Assembly: GCA_031277445.1 (NCBI GenBank)
Contig: JAITMH010000132.1
Location: 1 to 5,390 of the forward strand
DNA: 5,390 bases
Source: Burkholderiales bacterium
GTDB lineage: Bacteria; Pseudomonadota; Gammaproteobacteria; Burkholderiales; Casimicrobiaceae
Reading direction: 5' to 3'
Under the pieces are notes generated by a model that was given only the letters and a program-made list of their open reading frames with translations, had not been told where the DNA came from and made no database searches. Each line of letters starts with the position of its first letter. The stretch's first letter is position 1. The position numbers and the translations under genes were made by a program. Of this stretch, positions 1 through 5,386 are shown one piece after another.

Positions 1-1020
1 AACCGGCGGATGCGCTTGCGGGGAAGCATCGCCGATGAGGGAATACAGGCTGGCGAGGATTTCTTCGCGTGGCGGCAGTTCGGCCAGTTGTTCGCCGGGC
101 TGGTCGTCTTCGGGGTCGATGTGAACCAGCACGTCCAGCGCACGATGCGCAGCAAGAACGCGGCGGCGGGCGTGGGCGGCGATGTAGTGTCCTTCGGAAA
201 CGCTTAAGCTGTTATCGACCAGCAGGTGTGCGTCGATTAATACTTCGTCGCCCATGTAGCGCGTTTTCAGGTCGTGAACGTCTTTGACGCCGGGGGTGGC
301 GGCAAAGGTGGCGCGAACGGCTTCGGTTTCGGCGGGCGTCAGTCCTCGGTCGGTCAATCGCGCCATGGCGTCCCAGGCGAATTTGCCGCCGGTGCGGCAA
401 ATCATGAAGCCGACGAGTGCAGCGGCGAGCGGGTCGAGGAAGGTGTAGCCCATCAGGTTGCCGCCGATTCCAATGGCGACGACCAGCGAACTGGCGGCGT
501 CGGCGCGGGCGTGCCATGCGTTGGCGATGAGCATGGTGGAGTTGACGCGCTTGGCGATGGCCAGCATGTAGCGGAACAGGCTCTCTTTTGAAACGAGTGT
601 GATCAGGGCTGCCCACAGTGCGATGGGGTGAACCTGGGGAATCGACGATGGGTCGATGAGTTTGTGAGTAGCCGCCCACAGCATGCCGCAACCAACGATG
701 ATCAGCAGGAGTCCGAGCGCCAATGAAGCGGCGGTTTCAAAACGGGCGTGGCCGTAAGGGTGGTTTTCGTCGGCGCCGGCGCGACTGATTTTGTTGGCGC
801 CGAGAACGATGAAGTCGGCAAACAGGTCGGAAAGCGTATGAATGCCGTCGGCGATCAACGCTTGCGAGTGCGCAAAGAAACCGACGATGATTTGTGCGGT
901 GGACAGGAAGCAATTGACGACAACGCTGACCCACACGCTGCGCGTCGCCGCTTTGTGGCGATCCATCGACGTGACATGACCGGTTTTTGAATGGGAATGG
1001 TACTCCATGGACAGTATCAT
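1..1020 (-). CDS. Cation diffusion facilitator (CDF) family metal transporter, 3' end cut off by window edge
   Basis: Reading the minus strand from position 1020 to position 1 gives 340 codons with no stop, so the gene runs off the left edge. CDF proteins are inner-membrane antiporters that export divalent metal ions (Zn, Fe, Co, Cd or Mn) in exchange for protons. Numbered from the ATG at 1020, hydrophobic helices begin near residue 29. The TM2 metal site is ADGIHTLSD (H61, D65), followed by the family motif HPYGHARFE (87-95), and the TM5 site is NAWHARAD (H170, D174). From about residue 217 a soluble C-terminal domain follows (LTPAETEAV, then the end near VLVHIDPE). The HxxxD/HxxxD pair resembles zinc-type CDFs more than the DxxxD of FieF, so zinc is my guess, but specificity is uncertain. 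The start is unclear: ATGs at 1065, 1020 and 1008 are in frame and none has a good Shine-Dalgarno. A candidate promoter around 1048-1076 argues against 1065. Alanine codons are mostly GCC, the opposite of hemC. Confidence 0.93.
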   Translation of the reverse strand, partial: MILSMEYHSHSKTGHVTSMDRHKAATRSVWVSVVVNCFLSTAQIIVGFFAHSQALIADGIHTLSDLFADFIVLGANKISRAGADENHPYGHARFETAASLALGLLLIIVGCGMLWAATHKLIDPSSIPQVHPIALWAALITLVSKESLFRYMLAIAKRVNSTMLIANAWHARADAASSLVVAIGIGGNLMGYTFLDPLAAALVGFMICRTGGKFAWDAMARLTDRGLTPAETEAVRATFAATPGVKDVHDLKTRYMGDEVLIDAHLLVDNSLSVSEGHYIAAHARRRVLAAHRALDVLVHIDPEDDQPGEQLAELPPREEILASLYSLIGDASPQAHPPV

Positions 1021-1047
1021 AGCGCAAACAGGTTCAGGTCTGCTCAG

Positions 1048-1076
1048 AAGATAACGGGGGAGCATCGTTTTGGCCA
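1048..1076 (-). promoter_or_regulatory. Candidate sigma-70-type promoter for the CDF gene
   Basis: On the minus strand TGGCCA (1076-1071, four of six matches to TTGACA) lies 17 bases before TATCTT (1053-1048, four of six matches to TATAAT). Transcription would begin near 1041, leaving a leader of about 20 bases to the ATG at 1020. Both boxes are imperfect, so this is tentative. Confidence 0.3.
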
Positions 1077-1084
1077 GTGAGAAA

Positions 1085-1093
1085 TGTTAAAAT
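1085..1093 (+). promoter_or_regulatory. Candidate extended -10 promoter of hemC-hemD
   Basis: The bases TGTTAAAAT form a TGn extension followed by TAAAAT, one mismatch from the TATAAT consensus. No good -35 box is visible 16 to 18 bases upstream, which extended -10 promoters can tolerate. Transcription would begin near 1100, some 30 bases before the hemC start and just ahead of its ribosome binding site. This placement makes the ATG at 1084 an unlikely start because it lies inside the promoter. Confidence 0.45.
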
Positions 1094-1122
1094 CCGCAGG
1101 TGCCAAAAAACATCGGCGAAAC

Positions 1123-1127
1123 AGGAG
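1123..1127 (+). promoter_or_regulatory. Shine-Dalgarno site of hemC
   Basis: AGGAG lies 4 bases before the GTG at 1132 and 7 bases before the TTG at 1135. It decides the hemC start: one of these two adjacent non-ATG codons rather than the in-frame ATG at 1084, which has no comparable site. Confidence 0.7.
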
Positions 1128-1131
1128 AATT

Positions 1132-2085
1132 GTGTTGAAAGCATTGGGCAAGGCATCATTGGTTATCGCAACGCGGGAGTCGGCGCTGGCTTTGTGGCAG
1201 GCGCATCATGTCCGCGACCGTTTGCAGGCGTTGTATCCGGAAACCCGTGTGACGCTGCTGGGCATGACGACGCAGGGGGATCAGATTCTCGATCAACCGC
1301 TGGCGGCGATTGGCGGCAAGGGGTTGTTCATCAAGGAACTGGAAGTGGCGATGGAAGAAGGACGCGCCGATCTTGCCGTGCATTCGCTGAAAGATGTGCC
1401 GATGGACATGCCGCCCGGTTTCACGCTGGCGGCGGTAGCAGAACGCGAAGACCCGCGTGATGCGTTGGTGTCGTCGCGTTATACGGCGCTGGCGCAGTTA
1501 CCGAAGGGCGCGGTGGTGGGAACGTCCAGCTTGCGTCGCGAGGCGCAGTTGCGCGAACGTTATCCGCATCTTGCGGTGCAACCGTTGCGCGGCAATGTCA
1601 ATACGCGGTTGCGCAAGCTTGATGAAGGACAATACGACGCGATTATTCTGGCGGCGGCGGGTTTGATCCGTCTGGGGTTCGGCGAACGAATCGCGGCATT
1701 TCTGGATGTCGAAGACAGTTTACCGGCGGTGGGTCAGGGTGCGCTCGGACTGGAGTGCCGCGCTGATCGCAAGGATGTGATGGAAGCATTGGCGCCGCTG
1801 ATGGATGTTGAAACGTTGTTGGCGGTTAGCGCAGAGCGGGCGTTTTCGCGGGCGCTGGGCGGCAGTTGCCAAACGCCGCTGGCGGCGCATGCCGTATTTG
1901 ACAATGACGGTGATCAGGATGGAATGCTGTGGTTGCGGGCGTTGTTGGCGGATCGTGAAGGACGGGAAGTGATGCGCGGCGAGCGTCGCGCTAAAGTGGC
2001 ATCGCCTTCCGACGCCGAAGCATTGGGGCTGGCGCTGGCCGATGAATTCATGGCGCGTGGCGCACAACGTTTGTTGCCGACGTAA
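1132..2085 (+). CDS. hemC: Hydroxymethylbilane synthase (porphobilinogen deaminase)
   Basis: HemC joins four porphobilinogen molecules into hydroxymethylbilane in the cytoplasm, using a covalently bound dipyrromethane cofactor. From the GTG start the protein has 317 residues, close to the usual 305-320. Family signatures appear in order: [13 protein letters not shown] near the N-terminus, GGKGLF (61-66), HSLKDVP (84-90) with the catalytic aspartate D88, GTSSLRR (130-136), LRGNVNTRL (152-160), AVGQGAL, and GGSCQTP with C246 as the cofactor-bearing cysteine. All key residues are present, so the enzyme should be active. The start is GTG at 1132 or TTG at 1135, chosen from the AGGAG at 1123. The in-frame ATG at 1084 would add a basic 16-residue leader that the family lacks. 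hemD follows after 9 bases, so the two are co-transcribed. Alanine is coded mostly by GCG (about 31 of 49 by hand count), in line with strong G excess on this strand. Confidence 0.97.
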   Translation: MLKALGKASLVIATRESALALWQAHHVRDRLQALYPETRVTLLGMTTQGDQILDQPLAAIGGKGLFIKELEVAMEEGRADLAVHSLKDVPMDMPPGFTLAAVAEREDPRDALVSSRYTALAQLPKGAVVGTSSLRREAQLRERYPHLAVQPLRGNVNTRLRKLDEGQYDAIILAAAGLIRLGFGERIAAFLDVEDSLPAVGQGALGLECRADRKDVMEALAPLMDVETLLAVSAERAFSRALGGSCQTPLAAHAVFDNDGDQDGMLWLRALLADREGREVMRGERRAKVASPSDAEALGLALADEFMARGAQRLLPT

Positions 2086-2094
2086 GCGAGAAAA

Positions 2095-2910
2095 ATGCAA
2101 AGAGAAAAAAACGCACTAAACGGTGTGGGCGTGCTGGTCACGCGCCCGCTCAAACAGGCGCGTCTTTTTGCGAAGCGTCTGGAACAATTCGGCGCTGTTC
2201 CGGTGGTGTTTCCGACCATCGAAATTGCGCCGCCGCAGGATATGCAGCCGTTGCTTGAAGCGCGAAAGTGTCTTGGAACATACGATTTTGTGATGTTTGT
2301 TTCGGCCAATGCGGTCGAGCAAGCGTTGGCTGCGTTGACCCGCTGGCCGGAAAACGTGATTGCACTGGCGCCGGGAAAGGAAACTGCGGGAACTGCGGCG
2401 GCGTTGCGGCAAGCAGGCGTTCCCGATCAGACCATCTTGACGCCCGTATCACGTTTTGACAGCGAAGGTTTGCTGGAATTGTCGGCGTTGCAACAGATGC
2501 AGGGAAAGCGCGTGCTGATTTTGCGCGGTGAACGCGGGCGTGAATTGTTGGGCGAAACGTTGGCGGCGCGTGGCGCGGACGTGACACGGGTGACGTGTTA
2601 CCGGCGTGTTTGTCCGGAAGGAGATGCGGAATTTTTGTGGCCGTTGTTGCGGCAAAACCGTTTGCAGGCGATTACATTGACGGCTGGCGAAGCATTGGAC
2701 AATCTCGAAGCGATGGCGGGTGAAGCATTGGGTCAGGCGTTGAAGGCGCTGCCTGTGTTCACCATCCATCCGCGTATTGCAGCACATGCGCAGGCGCGTG
2801 GCTGGAAGGCCATTGATACCAGCCGCAGTGACAGCAGCGGTGGTGACAACAGCGACGAAGGATTGATTTGTGGCATGGATTCTTTTTTCTCGGTGTCACG
2901 GGCAGAATGA
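2095..2910 (+). CDS. hemD: Uroporphyrinogen-III synthase
   Basis: HemD closes hydroxymethylbilane into uroporphyrinogen III while inverting ring D, the branch point to heme, siroheme and cobalamin. The family diverges strongly in sequence, and the call rests on its sparse signatures plus position directly after hemC. Visible are VLVTRP (13-18) with a following helix, FVSANAVEQAL (68-78), SRFDSEGLL (119-127), VLILRGERGREL (140-151), and CYRR with Y169 at the site of the conserved tyrosine. Near the C-terminus FTIHPRIAAHAQARGW matches the usual last helix. The length of 271 is slightly above the roughly 246 residues of E. coli HemD, with a serine- and aspartate-rich linker after the GW. The ATG at 2095 has only a weak GCGAG ribosome site 4 bases upstream, so translation may be partly coupled to hemC, whose stop is 9 bases away. 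A HemX-type membrane protein, the common next gene in related operons, does not follow. Confidence 0.93.
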   Translation: MQREKNALNGVGVLVTRPLKQARLFAKRLEQFGAVPVVFPTIEIAPPQDMQPLLEARKCLGTYDFVMFVSANAVEQALAALTRWPENVIALAPGKETAGTAAALRQAGVPDQTILTPVSRFDSEGLLELSALQQMQGKRVLILRGERGRELLGETLAARGADVTRVTCYRRVCPEGDAEFLWPLLRQNRLQAITLTAGEALDNLEAMAGEALGQALKALPVFTIHPRIAAHAQARGWKAIDTSRSDSSGGDNSDEGLICGMDSFFSVSRAE

Positions 2911-2992
2911 GACGCGAGTGAGCTTCCGTTCGAAAAACTTCTTCCGTGTCGTCACCTGAGTTTTTATTAACTTTTTTTAAAGCGAGTTTCTT
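2911..2992 (+). other. Spacer between hemD and the unknown gene, AT-rich at its 3' end
   Basis: This 82-base spacer holds a short direct repeat, CTTCCGT at 2923-2929 and 2941-2947 (18 bases apart), then a T-rich run at about 2961-2978. I see no hairpin strong enough for an intrinsic terminator before the T-run, and no clear -35/-10 pair. The AT-rich part could serve as a promoter UP-like element for the next gene, but that is conjecture. Confidence 0.4.
2979..2986 (+). repeat. Left copy of an 8-base direct repeat bounding the unknown gene and dinD
   Basis: AAAGCGAG occurs here, 6 bases before the ATG at 2993, and again at 4310-4317 straight after the dinD stop. A 7-base version (AAGCGAG) lies at 2084-2090 over the hemC stop. 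The GCGAG part may act as a weak ribosome binding site here. The flanking arrangement may also be a scar of insertion. At this length chance is a real alternative. Confidence 0.35.
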
Positions 2993-3397
2993 ATGAGCAC
3001 ACCTACCGACAAATTGCCTGATATTTCGATGGACGCAGCCGCGCTGTACCGCGAGGAAGTCTATACCGACCGTAAAATGGGCATCTTGCGCGTACTTCAT
3101 CCGGTCAAAGCGGATGGCTCGACGGATACTGCCAGAGCGATGGTGTTTTCCGGCGAGGCGCAGTTGATGACATCCATCGGCGCATTGCCGATCAGCTTCG
3201 ATGTTCCGGCGACCACCTTCGAGGAAGCCGTCGCCGCTTACAACGCGGCCTCCAAAGCGGCGCTCGAACGGACGATGCGGGAATTGCAAGAGTTGCGCCG
3301 ACAAGCAGCTTCGTCGCTGGTGATTCCGCCCTCGGGCAGTCATTTGGGCGGCGGCATGGGAGGGTTGGGTGGTGGCGGAAAAATTCAGATGCCGTAA
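2993..3397 (+). CDS. Conserved-looking hypothetical protein with helical segment and Gly-rich tail
   Basis: This 134-residue protein is not one I can assign to a named family. It has no signal peptide, no membrane segment and no cysteine, so a cytoplasmic location is likely. Residues 1-72 look like a small mixed-structure domain (ISMDAAALYREEVYTDR, then LRVLHPVKADG and ALPISFDV). Residues 75-106 form a probable amphipathic helix rich in Ala, Glu and Arg that could pair as a coiled coil. After PPSGS the tail 119-129 is almost all glycine (GGGMGGLGGGG) and ends in KIQMP. The even codon pattern and lack of internal stops support a real gene. A weak GCGAG lies 6 bases before the ATG. It shares with dinD the lack of G excess seen in neighbouring genes (about 8 of 18 alanines are GCG, and G and C are about equal). 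dinD begins 61 bases downstream on the same strand, so the two may be co-transcribed. Function unknown. Confidence 0.8.
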   Translation: MSTPTDKLPDISMDAAALYREEVYTDRKMGILRVLHPVKADGSTDTARAMVFSGEAQLMTSIGALPISFDVPATTFEEAVAAYNAASKAALERTMRELQELRRQAASSLVIPPSGSHLGGGMGGLGGGGKIQMP

Positions 3398-3407
3398 TTG
3401 ATTCTTC

Positions 3408-3441
3408 CTGTAAGAAGGTTTTGCTGTAACGCCTGCTACAC
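3408..3441 (+). promoter_or_regulatory. Candidate regulatory repeats upstream of dinD
   Basis: CTGTAA occurs twice in the same orientation, at 3408-3413 and 3424-3429, starting 16 bases apart. The second copy also begins an imperfect inverted repeat, CTGTA at 3424-3428 and TACAC at 3437-3441, with 8 bases between. The E. coli LexA box has the same half-sites (CTGTA and TACAG) but 6 bases between them, so this is not a standard SOS box. E. coli dinD is LexA-controlled, so a diverged site here is plausible but unproven. A weak TTGCTG (3421-3426) could double as a -35 element. Confidence 0.3.
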
Positions 3442-3458
3442 ATAAGAAAAGACCTGCC

Positions 3459-4310
3459 ATGACCGGGAAAAATATTACCAAACGACACTACGCGACCTTT
3501 GAGAGCATTCGACAAAAGGACGAAAGCGGCAATGAGTATTGGTTGGCGCGTGAACTCGCCAGAGTGCTGGAGTATTCCCAATACCGCCATTTCATGCCGG
3601 TGCTGGAGCGTGCGTGCGAAGCTTGCCACAACAGTGGGCAACGAGTGGAAGACCATATGGAGGATATCCTCACAATGGTCGAAATCGGCTCCGGCGCACA
3701 ACGCTCGTTGCCGGACGTGCGTCTTTCCCGCTATGCCTGCTATCTTATTGTGCAGAACGGCGACCCTGCCAAGCCGGTTATCGCCAATGGACAGACCTAC
3801 TTTGCCATTCAGACGCGGCGGCAGGAGCTGGCTGACGACAGCAAATTCGCGCAGCTTTCCGAAGACGAAAAACGTCTTGCGATTCGTAATGAATTGGCTG
3901 TCCACAACAAACAGCTTGCTGCCGCAGCCAAGGTTGCCGGGGTAAAGACGACACTGGATTACGCCGTTTTCCAGGATCACGGCTACAAAGGGTTGTATGG
4001 CGGCCTGGGTGCAAAAGATATCCACGCTCACAAGGGTTTAAAGAAAAGCCAGAAGATTCTCGATCACATGGGAAGCACAGAGTTGGCGGCCAACCTGTTC
4101 CGCGCCACACAGACAGAAGAAAAATTGCGCCGTGACAGCGTGCGCGGCAAGACACAGGCCAACCGGACACATTTCGATGTGGGGCGCAAGGTGCGGCAAA
4201 CGATTAAAGAGCTGGGCGGAACCATGCCGGAAAAATTGCCTGCGCCGGACAGCAGCATTCAACAACTCGAATCGGCCAAGAAAAAGCAACTCAAGAAAAA
4301 GCCGGGTTAA
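3459..4310 (+). CDS. dinD: DNA damage-inducible protein D (DinD), BRO-N domain family
   Basis: The 283-residue product closely resembles E. coli DinD (about 274 residues), an SOS-induced protein reported to inhibit RecA filaments during strand exchange. The N-terminal part (about 14-100) fits the BRO-N fold: FESIRQ, then YWLARELARVLEY (27-39), RHF (43-45), and RLSRYACYLIVQN (88-100). The next block, AKPVIANGQTYFAIQTRRQ (104-122), is nearly as in E. coli, as is the C-terminal half: HNKQL, GLYGGLG, KILDHMGSTELAANLF (199-214) and ATQTEEKLRR (216-225). The end is very basic (KKKQLKKKPG). No good Shine-Dalgarno precedes the ATG at 3459; the start fits because the family domain begins a few residues later. 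Alanine codons favour GCC (about 13 of 28, against 7 GCG), unlike the GCG habit of plus-strand neighbours, and G and C are balanced, hinting at transfer. A long open frame on the opposite strand is only a shadow. Confidence 0.93.
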   Translation: MTGKNITKRHYATFESIRQKDESGNEYWLARELARVLEYSQYRHFMPVLERACEACHNSGQRVEDHMEDILTMVEIGSGAQRSLPDVRLSRYACYLIVQNGDPAKPVIANGQTYFAIQTRRQELADDSKFAQLSEDEKRLAIRNELAVHNKQLAAAAKVAGVKTTLDYAVFQDHGYKGLYGGLGAKDIHAHKGLKKSQKILDHMGSTELAANLFRATQTEEKLRRDSVRGKTQANRTHFDVGRKVRQTIKELGGTMPEKLPAPDSSIQQLESAKKKQLKKKPG

Positions 4311-4317
4311 AAGCGAG
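4310..4317 (+). repeat. Right copy of the 8-base direct repeat bounding the unknown gene and dinD
   Basis: AAAGCGAG begins at the last base of the dinD stop codon and matches 2979-2986 exactly. There is no start codon close downstream, so unlike the left copy it cannot serve as a ribosome binding site. No inverted repeats of transposon type are found inside the pair. Confidence 0.35.
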
Positions 4318-4350
4318 GGGAAGCGGCTGTTTGTAGGCGTTATATAAGTG

Positions 4351-4356
4351 TAAAAT
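4351..4356 (+). promoter_or_regulatory. Candidate -10 element upstream of grxD
   Basis: TAAAAT lies 30 bases before the grxD ATG in an AT-rich stretch (4341-4370). A second candidate, TATAAG, sits at 4343-4348. TTGTAG at 4331-4336 is the best -35-like hexamer but is only 14 bases from TAAAAT, so the exact promoter is not settled. The 76-base gap after dinD makes an independent promoter reasonable. Confidence 0.35.
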
Positions 4357-4375
4357 GTTCGTAAATTTCTCTTTT

Positions 4376-4379
4376 GGAG
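4376..4379 (+). promoter_or_regulatory. Shine-Dalgarno site of grxD
   Basis: GGAG lies 7 bases before the ATG at 4387, a near-ideal spacing. It is a much better site than those of hemD, the unknown gene or dinD, and fixes the grxD start. Confidence 0.7.
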
Positions 4380-4386
4380 TGTTTAA

Positions 4387-4701
4387 ATGGCAGCACAGGA
4401 AATGATTCATGCGCAGGTGACGGGACATCCGGTTGTGCTTTACATGAAGGGGACGCCGCAGATGCCGATGTGCGGCTTTTCGGCAACGGCGGTAGAAATT
4501 CTGAAGCAGTGTGGCGTGACGGAATTTTTTTCAGTCAATGTGCTTGATAACCCCGATATTCGACAGGGCGCTAAGGACTACGCGAACTGGCCGACGTTTC
4601 CGCAGCTTTACGTTAACGGCGAGTTTGTCGGCGGTTGCGACATCATGCGGGAAATGTTTGAAAGCGGCGAATTGGTAACGATGCTGGCGGCAAAGACTTG
4701 A
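4387..4701 (+). CDS. grxD: Monothiol glutaredoxin, Grx4 type (CGFS)
   Basis: This 104-residue cytoplasmic protein is a full-length single-domain CGFS glutaredoxin. The family binds a [2Fe-2S] cluster between two monomers with glutathione as co-ligand, and passes clusters to target proteins, often together with BolA partners. Seen here are VVLYMKGTP (16-24) with the glutathione-contacting K21, the active site C29-G-F-S32, then WPTFPQLYVNGEFVGGCDI (68-86), which holds the conserved WP, the cis-proline TFP and the GGCD glutathione site. Every functional residue is present and the length matches E. coli GrxD (about 115) minus a short tail. A GGAG ribosome site lies 7 bases upstream. engB starts 25 bases after the stop with its own ribosome site, so the two are probably transcribed together. 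The G excess on the plus strand returns in this gene. Confidence 0.96.
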   Translation: MAAQEMIHAQVTGHPVVLYMKGTPQMPMCGFSATAVEILKQCGVTEFFSVNVLDNPDIRQGAKDYANWPTFPQLYVNGEFVGGCDIMREMFESGELVTMLAAKT

Positions 4702-4710
4702 ATAAGACGG

Positions 4711-4715
4711 GGAGG
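4711..4715 (+). promoter_or_regulatory. Ribosome binding site of engB
   Basis: GGAGG, within a purine-rich run at 4709-4717, lies 11 bases before the ATG at 4727. The motif is strong but the spacing is longer than usual. No other start fits better: the next in-frame ATG is codon 41, just ahead of the GTP-binding loop. Confidence 0.5.
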
Positions 4716-4726
4716 GGCATCGGAAT

Positions 4727-5386
4727 ATGCAGTCAGACGACCAGCGCGAACAGGACGGTGAGAAACAAACTGCCGGGACGGCAGCGCCGCCGTTGTTGGA
4801 GGCGGTGTTTGTAACGGGCGCGGCGCAATGGGCGCAGTTGCCGTCGATGGGGCCGACCGAAATCGCGTTTGCCGGTCGTTCCAATGCCGGAAAGTCGAGC
4901 GCGATCAATGCGCTGGCGCGTCGTGCGCGTTTGGCGTTTGCATCGAGAACGCCGGGGCGAACGCAGCAGATCAATTTTTTTCAGATGCGTTGTGGGGCGT
5001 ATGCCGTCGATCTTCCCGGCTATGGCTATGCGGCAGTGGCGCGGGGAACCAAAAACGCCTGGCAGGATTTTTTGTGGCGCTACGTGACGGAGCGGCAAAC
5101 GCTGACGGCGCTGGTGTTGGTGGCGGATATTCGGCGCGGCATCACCGATCTGGACAGGCCGGTACTTGAAGCGTTTCTGCGGTCGGGTCGGCCAGTGTTG
5201 TTGCTGGCGACCAAGTCCGACAAGTTGAACGTGCAGGAGCGCCGCCGTGCGCTGGCCGACATTGACCGAGCGCTGCGCGAGTATGGTGACGAGGGCGTTG
5301 CCGGAGTCACGGTTGTCGAGTTTTCGGCGACGGCGCGGCGTGGTATTGATGCGGCGGACAGGATTATTGCGGAGTGGGTCGCGTAG
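4727..5386 (+). CDS. engB: Ribosome biogenesis GTPase EngB (YihA/YsxC)
   Basis: EngB is an essential TRAFAC-class GTPase that acts in late assembly of the 50S ribosomal subunit. The 219-residue product carries all G motifs in order: G1 GRSNAGKSS (50-58), G2 TPGRTQQINFF (75-85) with T79, G3 DLPGYGYA (95-102), G4 TKSD (162-165) and G5 FSAT (199-202). The spacing and the wording of G1 to G3 are diagnostic for EngB over Era, Der or ObgE. The first 20 residues are polar and low in complexity (Asp, Gln, Glu, Ala), a variable extension before the usual start of the domain. The gene stops 4 bases before the window ends. It follows grxD by 25 bases. In many beta-proteobacteria engB lies beside hemB, but that region is outside this window. 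Confidence 0.97.
   Translation: MQSDDQREQDGEKQTAGTAAPPLLEAVFVTGAAQWAQLPSMGPTEIAFAGRSNAGKSSAINALARRARLAFASRTPGRTQQINFFQMRCGAYAVDLPGYGYAAVARGTKNAWQDFLWRYVTERQTLTALVLVADIRRGITDLDRPVLEAFLRSGRPVLLLATKSDKLNVQERRRALADIDRALREYGDEGVAGVTVVEFSATARRGIDAADRIIAEWVA

Noticed and set aside
212..1027. Minus-strand open frames at 212-691 and 737-1027
   Set aside because: They are out of frame with the CDF gene, which explains the whole stretch with clear motifs. Their arginine- and histidine-rich content is typical of shadow frames.
1077..1666. Plus-strand frames overlapping hemC
   Set aside because: They are frame-shifted readings of hemC, rich in Gly, Arg and Ala, without homology features.
2838..2910. Extended C-terminus of HemD as a possible fusion or frameshift
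   Set aside because: The linker and final helix-like segment fit the variable ends of this family, and the frame stays open and consistent to the stop.
3402..3416. Hairpin TTCTT-CCTGT-AAGAA after the unknown gene
   Set aside because: A 5-pair, AT-rich stem with no proper T-run. It overlaps the CTGTAA repeat and is unlikely to stop transcription.
2759..3481. 240-residue open frame on the minus strand with a hydrophobic N-terminus
   Set aside because: It spans the end of hemD, the spacer and the unknown gene in antisense. The hydrophobic start is chance, and the rest lacks family features.
3192..4031. 279-residue open frame on the minus strand opposite dinD
   Set aside because: It overlaps the well-conserved dinD almost fully and part of the unknown gene, with no recognisable motif or ribosome site. 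It is a shadow of coding constraint on the other strand.
2987..4309. Terminal inverted repeats of a transposon inside the direct repeats
   Set aside because: TTTCTT at 2987-2992 and AAGAAA at 4293-4298 are inverted, but the right copy is part of a lysine-rich coding tail and similarity does not extend. No transposase is present.
4300..4328. Inverted repeat AGCCG / CGGCT after dinD as a terminator
   Set aside because: The stem is only 5 base pairs with a 19-base loop and is followed by a short GTTTG, too weak for an intrinsic terminator.
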